From Lentzea pudingi (lineage in GTDB: Bacteria > Actinomycetota > Actinomycetes > Mycobacteriales > Pseudonocardiaceae): a stretch of 64,000 bases of DNA. The position numbers and the translations under genes were made by a program. Each line of letters begins with the position of its first letter. Within the stretch, counting starts at the first letter, position 1. This document shows, piece after piece, positions 8,395 through 17,850 of the stretch. Location: contig NZ_BMNC01000002.1 in NCBI RefSeq assembly GCF_014646255.1, forward strand, positions 556,140 through 620,139, in the 5' to 3' direction. Below the pieces are notes generated by a model. It did no database searches. It was not told the DNA's origin and saw nothing but the letters and a program-made list of their open reading frames with translations.

Positions 8395-8777
8395 ACGCTC
8401 ACGGTCCAAAGTCGACAACGCAGCAGCGGGGCCATTCCCGTTCGACGAACTGGTCGCGCGTCGCACTGGCTGCTGGAGCCGTTGCCCTCGTGCTTCTGAC
8501 GTTCGTGTCGGCGGCGCACGCGGACACGACGATCGTCGCCCTGGCCAAGTCGGTCGACGAGGTCCTCACCAACATCCGCAACTGGATCATGGGCATCCTC
8601 GCTCTGCTGGCGACGGTGTTCCTGTCGATCGGCGGTGCCCGCTGGATCATGGGTGGCAACGACCCCGGCGAGGTCGAGAAGGCCAAGTCCGCTTTCAGGT
8701 CGGCCGGTTGGGGCTACGGGCTGGCGGCGCTCGCGCCGTTGGTCGTCGAGATCCTCAAAGGGATCGTGGGTGCCTGA
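8385..8777 (+). CDS. VirB2/TrbC-like pilin-type membrane protein
   Basis: This 130-residue protein has a Sec-type leader (VALAAGAVALVLLTFVSAAHA) and two hydrophobic helices. Between them is the IMGG.DPGEVEKAK.AF signature commonly seen in actinobacterial VirB2-like pilin subunits of type IV secretion. The start ATG 8385 overlaps the preceding stop by 10 bases and has a GGAGGGG ribosome binding site. It would form part of a mating channel in the membrane. It is followed after 2 bases by the polytopic T4SS gene and appears intact, although its neighbours are damaged. Confidence 0.75.
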   Translation: MRLNAHGPKSTTQQRGHSRSTNWSRVALAAGAVALVLLTFVSAAHADTTIVALAKSVDEVLTNIRNWIMGILALLATVFLSIGGARWIMGGNDPGEVEKAKSAFRSAGWGYGLAALAPLVVEILKGIVGA

Positions 8778-8779
8778 CG

Positions 8780-10423
8780 ATGGCCGTCAGCATCCTGCCC
8801 CGGACGATGGGACGCCGACCGCCGCGGTGGCGCACGGGCGTGGCCGTGCTGAGCATCGTCGTCGGCCTGCTGTGCGCTTTCTCCACAGCTGCCTCCGCGC
8901 AGCCCGTCACCCCGACGCCCACCGCGCCGACGCCACCTCCAACCACATCAACGTCACCGTCCGCGCCGACCACCACGCCGCCGAGCGTCAGCCCGCAGCT
9001 GCCTCCGGTCGAACGTGCGGAGTGCGGCATCACCGACCTGTCGGCGTGTGTGAACGAGGGCTTCTCGTCGTTCCTCAACCTGTTGGTCGGCGAGTCGCTG
9101 AACTGGCTGTTGCAGATGCTCGGCACCACCTTGCTGTCGACGCCGACGCTCGACCAGTTGCCCCGCATCGGGGAGATATGGGAGCAGTCCCGGTTGTTCG
9201 TCGTCGCGGCCTACTCCCTGCTGGTGCTGCTCGCCGGAATCCTGGTGATGGGCCACCAGAGTCTCCAGACCCGATACACGATCCGGGAGATCGCGCCCCG
9301 CGTGGTCGTGGGCTTCCTCGCCGCCAACCTCAGCCTGCTGCTGGGCGACCAGGCCATCCGGTTCGCCAACGCCGCGTCGTCGGCCGTCCTCGGCGACGGC
9401 CTCGATCCGCAAACGTCCGGCAAGGCGGTCTCGGAGTTGTTCGTGGCGTTGGTGAGCCGGTCGGTCATCGACGGCGGGTTGTTCGCCGGGCTGTTGTCGC
9501 TCGCACTCACCATCCTGCTGATCGGGTTGCTGATCGGCTACGTCGTGCGGGTCGCGCTCACCGCGCTCCTGCTAGCAGGAGCACCGTTCGCGCTCATGTG
9601 TCACGGCCTCCCGCAGTTGGAAGGTGTCGCGCACTGGTTCTGGCGGTCCGGTGCCGGCGTGCTCGGCATCCAGGTTGGACAGAGCCTCGCTCTGATCGTG
9701 GCGCTCAAGGTGTTCCTGGAACCCGGCGGCTTCACCTTCTTCGGCGCGCCGACGTCGGACGGCATCATCAACCTGATCGTCCTCATCGCGCTGATCTAAA
9801 TCCTGGTGAAGATCCCGGGCTGGGTGATGAAACAGGTCGGCGTCGGTGGCGGGCGTCGCTCGTTCCTGGGCGGGCTGGCCTACGCGTTCGCGTTCGGCAA
9901 AGCCATGGCGTTGGTCGGTGGTGGACGAGCCGCGGCAGCTGGCGCCCGTGCCACTGCACGGCCGAGCAGCGGTGCTGGCCGTCCTGTCGCTGCGGATCCT
10001 CCGTGGCCGACCCAATCTCCATTCGCTTCCACGCCGCAGATGGTCGCCAGGCGCCTCAAGGAGTCGTACGACGCCGAGCGCTTGCGGGCCGCACGTCGCC
10101 CGCGCGTTCCGTCCCAGGAGCCGAAGTTCCTGCAACCGCAACCCCAGCAGACGGTCCACGACCCCGCAGTCGTGCCGGCCACTCTCGAGTCAGCAACGCC
10201 AGAGTTCAGCTCCGCCGCAACACCGGACGCTCCAGTCGCTCCACCACGGCGAGGACCCAAGCCCGGCAGCTCACCGCAGTTCCAGGTCGCAGGCGGCCCT
10301 CGACGCCGCACCACTGCGCCGAAGGTGGCCCGGCCGGTCCGTGCGGCCTCGATGCCGCCCCAGTTGCAGTTCCGTTCGGCAACTCCGCCGGCACCGGCTG
10401 CGCCGACTCACCCGACAAGCTGA
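8780..10423 (+). pseudogene. VirB6/TrbL-like T4SS membrane protein, interrupted by an in-frame stop
   Basis: The first 339 codons encode a signal peptide, a Pro/Thr-rich linker and a polytopic domain with about six membrane helices, typical of VirB6/TrbL inner-membrane T4SS components. A TAA at 9797-9799 stops translation after LIVLIALI. The same frame then continues without interruption as ILVKIPGWVMKQVGVGGGRRS...LAYAFAFGKAMAL and a Pro-rich tail to 10423. The ILVKIPGWV sequence is the expected next part of the membrane domain, so a single substitution (for example TAC to TAA) explains the break. The full product would be about 547 residues. Confidence 0.7.
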
Positions 10424-10941
10424 TCAGGCTCGCCGCGAACATAAGCAGCGAAGTGCGCAATCCGGCGGACTTTGCACTCCTACCCACCAAATTTGCCGAA
10501 GCCGGCGTCCGACTCGTGCACATCGACGCTTTTCCAGCGAGCAAAATCGACGGCGCCTCCTTCAAGATGGAAGGCACGCCGGTAATCGGCATCTCAGGGC
10601 GCGGCCAGCGTCTCGACAAGGTACTATTCACAATTCTTCACGAGTGCGCTCACGTCGCCCTCGGCCATACCGAACATGGGCCGATCATCGACATAGACAG
10701 CCCACACGGCAAAGAGCGGGAAGATCAGGCAAACGAGACCGCAGCAAACTGGGCACTCAATACTCCCCTGCCGCCATTGCCTGATCGAATCACTCAATCT
10801 TGGCTGACACACGTCGCTCAACAGGCCAGCGTGCACCCAGTCGTCGTCGTGGGCCGACTCCAACACGACCGCAAGCTGAGCTGGCGTAGCGCCCTGGTCA
10901 AGGACGCACCGAACGTCACCGAATTTTTGCAAGCCTGGTAA
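10411..10941 (+). pseudogene. ImmA/IrrE-type metallopeptidase, 5'-truncated
   Basis: This frame encodes the C-terminal 175 residues of an XRE-ImmA protein: PADFALLPTKFAEAGVRLVHI, the zinc motif HECAHVALGH, then EDQANETAANWAL. The N-terminal helix-turn-helix part is missing. No convincing start codon with a ribosome binding site exists; the frame is fused to the tail of the preceding T4SS gene. Base composition drops sharply at about 10420, marking a junction between DNAs of different origin. Intact relatives cleave repressors to switch on mobile elements or act as antitoxins. This copy is probably dead. Confidence 0.6.
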
Positions 10942-11148
10942 CCAGCCCCAGGACCTTACCTTGACGCAAATCCAGACTCCCCACGGTCAACCCGACTTGA
11001 AACGAGCCGGACCGACCAACGGGAATGTGACCACCTACACAACCAGGAACTCCTACACGCCAGCGCTTCCCACCAACTGCAGCCTGCGTGTCCCAACGCA
11101 CTTCATCACCAAGTGACCTTCGCACCACCGCACGACTCGGTGTGCGTT

Positions 11149-13500
11149 CTAGCCGACCATGGCCCGCAAGTACTCCTGGGTTTGCTGGTCAACCGAGTAG
11201 ACACAAACTCCACGTATTCCCCTGGTGAGAAGCACCCTGTAGGTATTACGGATCAGCCGGGTGAAGTCGCTCTCCGCAGCCCTATTCACAACGGGGTCGT
11301 GTGAGTACTTGCGACGCGCGACCCAGCGGTCGCCCCGCCAAACGAAGTCGTTCCCGAAGATCACGCCGACCCAGTCGTAGTCGACGCCCTGGGTGATGTA
11401 GACGCCGCCAACTTGGCCAAAACCGCGTTCGTCGGTCGCCCAGGAATCGCTCTGCGGTACGCCAGGAACCGGCTTTCCCGGTTTGGCGTGCCACGGGCGC
11501 GACCATTCGCCGATCTGCACGTCTGGCAGAAGCATCGTGGTGCCGTTCTCGGTGATTGGATCGCTCCATGTCCAGCAGTAGCCAGCCGTAATGCGCGCGA
11601 TACCGCCTTCCTTCTCTTGGCGGGACCGCAGCCATGACTCCAACTCTTGAGGAGAGTTCGCGCTGTGGACGACCGCGTCGCAGTCCGACCGGGTTGCCAT
11701 CTCCGACCAGGGAGTTGACCGGACCGGGCTGTTGAGGCGCAGAAGCCCATCAACCCAGGCATCGAGCACCTGCGAGCGAAAATGGCCACGCAGGTGGATC
11801 GCCACGACATCTCGCCCAAGCCGTTGCGCCGCAGCAGTGATGGACGCAAGCGATCCAGTTTCACCGGGGTGCACTATCTGATTCTCGTCCAGGAAGAAGA
11901 CCGGCACCCTGGCCGCTGTGATTAGTTCCTCCATCTGTGACCGCGGTGTCCAGGCACCGCGAGCGCCGTGCTGGCTGACGCTCGACTCCCGAACACGATG
12001 GGCTTCGTCGCAGAGAAGCACGTCGAGCGATGCTGGCTCGGTGTCGGTGAAGTTGTTGATGTACTTGAACATCGCCCTTGCCTGCGGATTGTCAAAGCCG
12101 ATGTGTGTACGCAAGCTGCTCGTGAACGAGCGTGAGCCCGTAGCGTGATACACCCTCTGGCCACGCCGAGCCAGCTCCGCGTACAGGCTCATCGCGATCG
12201 TGCTCTTGCCGGATCCAGGCCCGCCGAGAACGACGACCACCGTCTTCCTGTGCGAGAGGGCCGCCTGCTCAACTGCGTTGGTCACGAGCGTGAACGCGAC
12301 CTGCTGCTCGTCCATCAGCACGATCCGCTCGCGACCCTGGATCTCCTCAGCCGCCGCCTTCAGAAACGCCTTCGGGGGTGTGCGCCGCAAGTCCAGTAGC
12401 AGATCCGCCGCCATCTGAGTCTCGGCCAACGGCGCTGCGTCGAACACAGTCCGCAGTTGTTCAGCAAGCCGCGCTCCCGTGTCCACTGTGTACAGAGGAG
12501 CGTCTCCGTCCTCGTTCAGTCCCGCGATAGCAGTCTCATGCGCGTTGTAGAGATACGCGAGGCAGTGCACTGATTCAGGCTTCAGACCTGGCCCGCCGTG
12601 GACGAGATAGTCGCGATAGCGGCGTACCTGTTCGACAGGGTGGAGTGTCGGGAGCGCACTGTCATCGGCAAGCACCAGGTCATCGAACAGCGCCCGGGCA
12701 TTCGCCCACGCCTTCAACTCCACCAGCACGTAGATCGCCTCAGCCGTGCATGGGTCTGTACCGCACAGTACGACGTCAACCAATGCTGAACTGTTCGGGA
12801 GCCGGTAGCCGAGCAGCACATCGAGGTGGCCGAAGCCGACGCCGACCAGTTGTGTGAGCAGTGCACGCACACCCTTGCCGTCGATGTCCGCGCTCACGCT
12901 TGGACTATTCGCCTCCAGATCGTTGAGCAGGAGCGCCGCTCTGCCGCGCGCCTTTGCTGCTGAGGCAGGCACGTCGGTCTCGTCGGGCGGTGTCACTTTC
13001 TCCTGGGCTGTCTTGTGCAGAAGAGCCACGAGGTCCGACGCGAGATCGGTGTGCTGGCTGGTCGCCAGTGCCCTCAAGTCATCCTTCGCGTTGGCGTTCA
13101 GCTCGTTGACACGAGGGACCAGGATCTTCCATCCAATGCCTGTGCTGACCAGAGTCCATGTGGACACGAGCTGCCAGTACGCACGTTTGGTCGCGTTGTC
13201 GGCTAGAACGAGCAAGACCGGCATTGGGTAACGCAGCCAGTAGTCGACGTTGTCCCGCTTTGAGGGCCGGTAGTACCAGCCTTCGGGCGCGGACTCTTTG
13301 AACACACTCGGGCCAGACTTCACCTGCGCACCGAGCAGCAGGCCGGCGGCCTTGCCATCATCGACGATCTCGATCTGCCCGTCGATGCCCACGTCGAGCT
13401 GCCGTTGGTCGCGAAGCACCCAGCCGAGCTCGTGATGGACAAGAAAGCTGACCAATGCCTCACCCGCAGCACCGGCCAGCTGATTGCTCGACACCCACAC
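11149..13500 (-). CDS. DUF4365-DUF2075 protein: nuclease-like domain fused to helicase/ATPase
   Basis: The product has about 783 residues from GTG 13500 (GTG 13494 is also possible). The N-terminal 170 residues match the DUF4365 restriction-endonuclease-like fold, with LDVGIDGQIEI and LGAQVKSG supplying the acidic and Q-x-K positions of a PD-(D/E)XK site. A middle region of unknown type follows. From about residue 400 comes a DUF2075 superfamily-1-type ATPase with Walker A GGPGSGKST, Walker B LDVLLCDEAHR, DENQIVHPGE, LRGHFRS and a C-terminal VLLTRGIRGVCVYS motif. Such nuclease-helicase fusions are typical of phage-defence cargo. The gene is isolated, with no partner on the same strand. Confidence 0.8.
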   Translation of the reverse strand: MWVSSNQLAGAAGEALVSFLVHHELGWVLRDQRQLDVGIDGQIEIVDDGKAAGLLLGAQVKSGPSVFKESAPEGWYYRPSKRDNVDYWLRYPMPVLLVLADNATKRAYWQLVSTWTLVSTGIGWKILVPRVNELNANAKDDLRALATSQHTDLASDLVALLHKTAQEKVTPPDETDVPASAAKARGRAALLLNDLEANSPSVSADIDGKGVRALLTQLVGVGFGHLDVLLGYRLPNSSALVDVVLCGTDPCTAEAIYVLVELKAWANARALFDDLVLADDSALPTLHPVEQVRRYRDYLVHGGPGLKPESVHCLAYLYNAHETAIAGLNEDGDAPLYTVDTGARLAEQLRTVFDAAPLAETQMAADLLLDLRRTPPKAFLKAAAEEIQGRERIVLMDEQQVAFTLVTNAVEQAALSHRKTVVVVLGGPGSGKSTIAMSLYAELARRGQRVYHATGSRSFTSSLRTHIGFDNPQARAMFKYINNFTDTEPASLDVLLCDEAHRVRESSVSQHGARGAWTPRSQMEELITAARVPVFFLDENQIVHPGETGSLASITAAAQRLGRDVVAIHLRGHFRSQVLDAWVDGLLRLNSPVRSTPWSEMATRSDCDAVVHSANSPQELESWLRSRQEKEGGIARITAGYCWTWSDPITENGTTMLLPDVQIGEWSRPWHAKPGKPVPGVPQSDSWATDERGFGQVGGVYITQGVDYDWVGVIFGNDFVWRGDRWVARRKYSHDPVVNRAAESDFTRLIRNTYRVLLTRGIRGVCVYSVDQQTQEYLRAMVG

Positions 13501-13855
13501 TCCAGACAGTGTGCCCTGTGGGTCTGACAATTCTGCGCAACTTCCCGGAGATCGAGGCCGGCGGGATGTCCAGCCCCAGCAACGGGGAGCTGACCAACCC
13601 ATGAGCTACCGCGTACGCGGCGACTCCGCGCCGATACTCGACACCGCCGTCACCGGAAGAACCTGCCACGCTTCCCGCGCCGGCACGAGGCTGGCTGACC
13701 ATCTGCAGAGCCTACGACGTCATTGGATCACCAGCCGTGACCCCGGCTCGTGTCGTGCTCCACGATCAAGCGGTCTGGACTCCAAGCGGCATACACAACG
13801 ATTGATTTAGAGATGACGGGCCGCCCTCCCGCAATTCGCGCCAAATCGACCCCAA
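13501..13855. other. Intergenic region, no supported gene
   Basis: These 355 bases lie upstream of the DUF4365-DUF2075 gene and downstream of the HNH gene. I see no supported coding sequence, RNA or repeat. The promoter of the DUF4365-DUF2075 gene should be here. Confidence 0.4.
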
Positions 13856-14653
13856 TCAACCAGGGAAACCGAATTGCACAAGCCCGACTTGTTCGATTCT
13901 TTCCCGGTATCGTTTCACATCGGCCTGATGTTCTTTCCGGCAGCCATCAAGCCCTTCTATTGCATGCGGAAGTTTCGCTATGCGACGCAAGTCTGGATCA
14001 TAATGCGGATCCAGGCCGTCATGGCAAGTGCCACAGAGGGTTACGAGGTTTTCCTCGGATGTGGGTCCACCCATTTGCCAGGGAATAATGTGATGAACCT
14101 CAAGCTCAACGTCGGTGTAATTCATCGGGCTGCGTCCGCAGATTCTGCATTTACGCCCATCTCGCTTCATCACCCTGACTCGAAGTTTCCGACTAGGCGC
14201 CCGACGCATGACTTCCTCGTCCGTTAGGTTGGAAGTCCCAATAAAACTACGCCCAACGTGTACCTGCCCACCGTCCTTCAGACACTCACTCGGGCCGACT
14301 ACGTCCGACAAGTGCTCATCCGCCAAGGATTTGGCAACCAATGCATTGCCACCCAGAAGAAGGAAGTAGTAAAGATGCTCGAACGTGTGCACGACAACCC
14401 AGCGGCGATCGACTCTATCCCATAGCTCTGACATTTTCTGGGGCGAAACGAGGCTCGCTTCTCGGATCTCCCACCCCGCCCGGCGCGTCGACCAGCCCAC
14501 CCAATGCGCTTGACTTCCCCAGTACATTTTTCCGCTATGATCCACACCGAGAGATAGCGCGTAGTATTCACCCTCTGGATCGTAGGAACTCATCTCACGC
14601 AGGAAGGCGATGAGGCTTTCCTCCGACTCAGGCTCTGACTCTGACTCGTGCAT
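13856..14653 (-). CDS. HNH endonuclease
   Basis: This 265-residue protein carries a complete C-terminal HNH nuclease domain: zinc knuckle CRICG, catalytic HHIIPW, the ENLVTLC asparagine and the second CGTCH knuckle at about 165-215. The N-terminal 150 residues are unlike known domains (acidic start MHESESEPESEESL, then a Trp-rich segment) and may sense or bind a partner. The family cuts DNA, often in restriction or homing systems. It stands alone on the minus strand within the defence cargo, and its coding sequence is less GC-rich than the element's transfer genes. Confidence 0.85.
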   Translation of the reverse strand: MHESESEPESEESLIAFLREMSSYDPEGEYYALSLGVDHSGKMYWGSQAHWVGWSTRRAGWEIREASLVSPQKMSELWDRVDRRWVVVHTFEHLYYFLLLGGNALVAKSLADEHLSDVVGPSECLKDGGQVHVGRSFIGTSNLTDEEVMRRAPSRKLRVRVMKRDGRKCRICGRSPMNYTDVELEVHHIIPWQMGGPTSEENLVTLCGTCHDGLDPHYDPDLRRIAKLPHAIEGLDGCRKEHQADVKRYRERIEQVGLVQFGFPG

Positions 14654-14819
14654 GACTCACTTCCCACAGTGGATCGCCCGCGCCCCATAGGTACGCCGGG
14701 CTAGCTCGGTGCGGAACGAGAGTTCCGTAGGCCGCACCGACATCTCCAGGTGATCACGGCGGCCAAGCCCGGCGGATCTGCCAGGTGCTCGGTCTTGAAC
14801 AGTTCGTCGGTCCGCGGGT

Positions 14820-15674
14820 CTACTCCTCGTTCTGCGGCTTGGACGGGTCGAACGTCCTGAATCCGCCAGGCGGAACGGATCCTCCTTCCAAAGCCATGTT
14901 CTCCATGTGGTTGCGGATGTACATCTCCGTGTAGAACATCCGGTCGAAGAGTGACTGGCGTCGACCGTTCAGCTTGAAGTCGGCCCACGCAAGGATCTCC
15001 GGCGCGATAACAACACCTGTGCAATCCACTGTTACCTCACCTGGCCTCAGCGTCCGGCTGACAGTAAGGCGGGCGATGAGCGACTCTTGCTCAATATGGC
15101 TGTACGGCTCGACGGTCTTGTCGAACTCGGCGGTGACACCGGTCGGTAGGTAGATGCGGACTCGGTGCTCGTCGACGCGGCCAAGTCCAACATGCAGCTC
15201 GCGGTGACGATCTTTGCGGGCAAGTTCGTTGACCCACCACGTCAGATTGCTTTCAGGGCCCCACGGAGACTGGTAGGGCTGCGCCTTCTCCAAGGCTGTG
15301 AGGACGTGCGCGGGCAGCATCGTGAGACGGTTGGCCTGGCCACGGAAGTCTTCTGGAGTCGAGCAGATCGGGAACTGGATGCGCCCAGCGTGAGGCGGTG
15401 GGTTCTGGCCCGTGGTTGCGGCAGCCAGAGCGTAGATAGCGTTATCGAGTGACGCCCTCAAAGCGGCGAGCCACTCGGAGAAGATCAGGGCCAGCTCGTG
15501 TGGCGCCGGCTCGCGCATGACGGCAAAGATCTCCATCGTGTGGGAGCTGACTCTGCGAACATCAACGTCCCACGGGTGCACCGAGATGTAGTTCGCCCAA
15601 CATTGAGCGAACTCGTCACGCTTACCGCCGACGCGATCCATTCGCGCGAACGCGCGGTCAAAGAGTTCTTGCAC
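14820..15674 (-). CDS. Unknown protein, second gene of a two-gene operon
   Basis: This 284-residue soluble protein has no recognised domain. It is helical in the N-terminal half (LRASLDNAIYALAAATTG), followed by WWVNELARKDRHRELHVGLGR and a beta-rich C-terminal half. It starts at GTG 15674, five bases after the stop of the upstream gene, so the two are surely co-translated. The LRASLDNAIYAL and N-x-x-x-x-K-HRE pattern is reminiscent of helical HEPN-like proteins, but no clear catalytic Rx4-6H motif is seen. Function unknown; the location suggests a defence or stress role. Confidence 0.6.
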   Translation of the reverse strand: MQELFDRAFARMDRVGGKRDEFAQCWANYISVHPWDVDVRRVSSHTMEIFAVMREPAPHELALIFSEWLAALRASLDNAIYALAAATTGQNPPPHAGRIQFPICSTPEDFRGQANRLTMLPAHVLTALEKAQPYQSPWGPESNLTWWVNELARKDRHRELHVGLGRVDEHRVRIYLPTGVTAEFDKTVEPYSHIEQESLIARLTVSRTLRPGEVTVDCTGVVIAPEILAWADFKLNGRRQSLFDRMFYTEMYIRNHMENMALEGGSVPPGGFRTFDPSKPQNEE

Positions 15675-15679
15675 GGTTG

Positions 15680-16318
15680 CTATGTCAACCTCTCAAGCAG
15701 TTCCCGCAGCCTCTTCGCTCCTCGGTCGGAGACACCCTGTGAGAGCACATAAGACGCAGCTTGCTCCGGTGCCAGACGGCCAGATCGCACATGGGCCTCA
15801 AGATGAGCAAGGGCGTTCTTCTTCTCGTGCGGCCCTGTCCAGCCGTTGTTGCCGTCGAAGAACACCGTGCGGTCAAGGTCGGCCTTGACGTCGTCCGGCA
15901 TGCCGCTCGTGGTCGTGCTTCCGTCAAGCAGATTGATGGCGTCTGCCCCCGCAGCCCACTCGGTCAAGGAGAAACTATCGGTCTCCACAACTGCAAGCGA
16001 ATAGCCTCGTGCAAGATCGAGTGCGAGCTTCAACGCCCGCTCGTATGGGACATACGCCAGCACTGGGCCGTGGCCGAACCGCTGCTTGCCTTGCGGCGTG
16101 GCCTGCCCACCGCGGCTAGCGATGTCCTCCAAGCTCGGGATGCCGACGCCGTTCTGGAGGGTGTTGGTCACTAGAAGCGGAACAGCTCCTTCGACCTTGC
16201 TTCGCTCCCAGATCCAGGCAGCAGCAAGATCCGCGGCCTCGTCCCATGGGCGCTTGGGGTCGTCGTCAGGTACCCAAGCCGCCGCCTGCAAGTAAGTCGA
16301 GGGGTGTAGTTCAACCAC
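15680..16318 (-). CDS. Unknown protein, first gene of a two-gene operon
   Basis: This protein of about 212 residues starts at GTG 16318, preceded by the AAAGGTGG ribosome binding site (VVELHPSTYLQAAAWVPDDD opening). It contains DEAADLAAAWIWERSKVEGAVPLLVTNTLQNGV, an alpha/beta-like segment, and a conserved-looking GHGPVLAYVPYERAL. The C-terminal 40 residues look like a small helical domain (HVRSGRLAPEQAASYVLSQGVSDRGAKRLRELLERL). No known family is recognised. The tight spacing to the downstream gene argues for a functional pair. Confidence 0.55.
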   Translation of the reverse strand: MVELHPSTYLQAAAWVPDDDPKRPWDEAADLAAAWIWERSKVEGAVPLLVTNTLQNGVGIPSLEDIASRGGQATPQGKQRFGHGPVLAYVPYERALKLALDLARGYSLAVVETDSFSLTEWAAGADAINLLDGSTTTSGMPDDVKADLDRTVFFDGNNGWTGPHEKKNALAHLEAHVRSGRLAPEQAASYVLSQGVSDRGAKRLRELLERLT

Positions 16319-16549
16319 TAGGACCACCTTTCTCGCACATGAGCAATCCGGAACTCGCTGGCCCTGCTCCAGCGCCAAACACTCGATCGTCCTACCGCGA
16401 TTGTGCACCGCAACACCGACAATTTCGCGCATTATTGGCCAGCGCTGCGCCGCGATGGCCAAGCCATCGGCGTGATCGACTCGCCCCTCTGGCCAGCACA
16501 GCCAGTACGTTCGTCGGAAGCTCGCCAACCTCCAAGGCTACTTCTGTGA

Positions 16550-16747
16550 TCACGCCTTGCCGTACTCAGCTGCGACGACCGAGTCAGCGACGTTGAGTGC
16601 CAGCGTGACCGCACTTGCGAACATCAACAACCGCCGCGCTGACCGGAAAACTTCGAGCGAGGCCCCGGCCAGCGTGAGGTGCCGAATACCGAGCAGAAGG
16701 CCGAGGATCGAGAGGTCCACCTCAGGAGCGACGAGCGGCGCCACCCA
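16550..16747 (-). pseudogene. DUF2637 remnant 1 (actinobacterial plasmid/ICE membrane protein)
   Basis: About 66 residues of DUF2637 survive: WVAPLVAPEVDLSILGLLLGIRHL, then ASAVTLALNVADSVVAAEYGKA before a stop. The N-terminal helices and the C-terminal half are missing. DUF2637 proteins are membrane proteins of actinobacterial integrative and conjugative elements, linked to plasmid spread. The core is homologous to the second remnant at 25260-25512, so the element holds two damaged copies. Confidence 0.65.
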
Positions 16748-16839
16748 CCGGGCCCTCGTCTCCGGCAACATTTCGATCTTCTGCGACCTGCGCGCCCTGG
16801 CCCATCCCACTACGACGACACCATGACCAATCTCAGAGA

Positions 16840-17721
16840 TCAGGGGAGCATTCCGTGGACCAAGACGGGTGCGGCATCCGTCCCTGCCTCTCCGTGTAGC
16901 TCGGTCCACGAATCGCGTTCGACTGACAGCATCGGATGAGTGAAGGCAGGGAGGTTTCGAGTGAGAGATCGGAGATCGACGCTCGTGCGGTCCCGGGAAT
17001 AACGGACCCAACTGGAGGCGTCGGCCAGATACTGGGTGTCGTCCGCTCCCAGTTCTGGTGTGATGTCGATCGGCACGAGGGCCCACACAAATGGCGGAAA
17101 GACGATCTCTGCAAACGGGAAGTGAACAAGACGTCGGCCCAGCACTCTCATCATGGACACGCCGCTGGTGAGCAGGCCGCGACGGTCAACAGCAGGCGTG
17201 GTGAGACCCACCTTCAAGGCAACTTTGCCGGGCCAGCGGATGTACTCGGCCTGGTCCACGAGGTCGTCGGCAAGTTCTGGGAAGAGGACCCGCAACCGAG
17301 GATGTATGCCGAACATCCCGTAGAGGACGCACTTGGCGACCAACTGGGGAGCGAAGAATACCGCTGGTGGTTCGCTGCGGATGATCTGTATTCGCTTGGC
17401 GAACGGCGACGTCATCCGCGTTACTTGCCTGGCGAAATCGGCGTATGCCTCGTCGTACAAGCCTCCCGCCAGACTGTTGCAGTTGCCGCAAAGGCCGCGT
17501 ACCCACATGCCGCCGCCCGACCACCTGCCCTGCCGGCGGACGCCATCCTGATCGATGACGTCCGGAGCTCTCTTCACAGCGCTGGTGTTGCCGGACGCCT
17601 GCGGGGGCACATGGGCCTTGGTCGGCATCCGGAACTGGCCGCACAGTCCGCAAGCCCGGCTTTCTCGCGAAGCGAGCATGGTCCCTACCTGGGTCAACGC
17701 CGATGACACCGGTGCCTCCAT
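16840..17721 (-). CDS. HNH_5-like zinc-knuckle protein, putative nuclease
   Basis: This 293-residue protein opens with a zinc knuckle CGLCG, then KAHVPPQASGN and a second knuckle CGNCNSLAGGLYD. That is the C-x2-C...H.P...C-x2-CN order of HNH_5-type endonuclease folds. The remaining 200 residues contain a helical segment and a beta-rich C-terminal part (HFPFAEIVFPPFVWALVPID). The catalytic residues are less clear than in a classical HNH, so it may bind rather than cut nucleic acid. It lies next to DUF2637 remnant 1 on the same strand and is isolated otherwise. Confidence 0.6.
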   Translation of the reverse strand: MEAPVSSALTQVGTMLASRESRACGLCGQFRMPTKAHVPPQASGNTSAVKRAPDVIDQDGVRRQGRWSGGGMWVRGLCGNCNSLAGGLYDEAYADFARQVTRMTSPFAKRIQIIRSEPPAVFFAPQLVAKCVLYGMFGIHPRLRVLFPELADDLVDQAEYIRWPGKVALKVGLTTPAVDRRGLLTSGVSMMRVLGRRLVHFPFAEIVFPPFVWALVPIDITPELGADDTQYLADASSWVRYSRDRTSVDLRSLTRNLPAFTHPMLSVERDSWTELHGEAGTDAAPVLVHGMLP

Positions 17722-17850
17722 CCCGCTGAAATCGCCCAGCCTGTCCGGTTGAATCCCTGTCGCAAGCTAACGCGCCAACGCGGGTCTGCGACAGCAATTT
17801 AGATCGATCGACTGACCCCGCTCAATGCGGTCCTCTTCCGCCCTAGTGTT

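Noticed and set aside
8635..10941. One long plus-strand frame of 768 codons
   Set aside because: Its first 590 codons are a shadow of the VirB2/VirB6-like genes in another frame. Only the last 175 codons (ImmA-like) have protein character.
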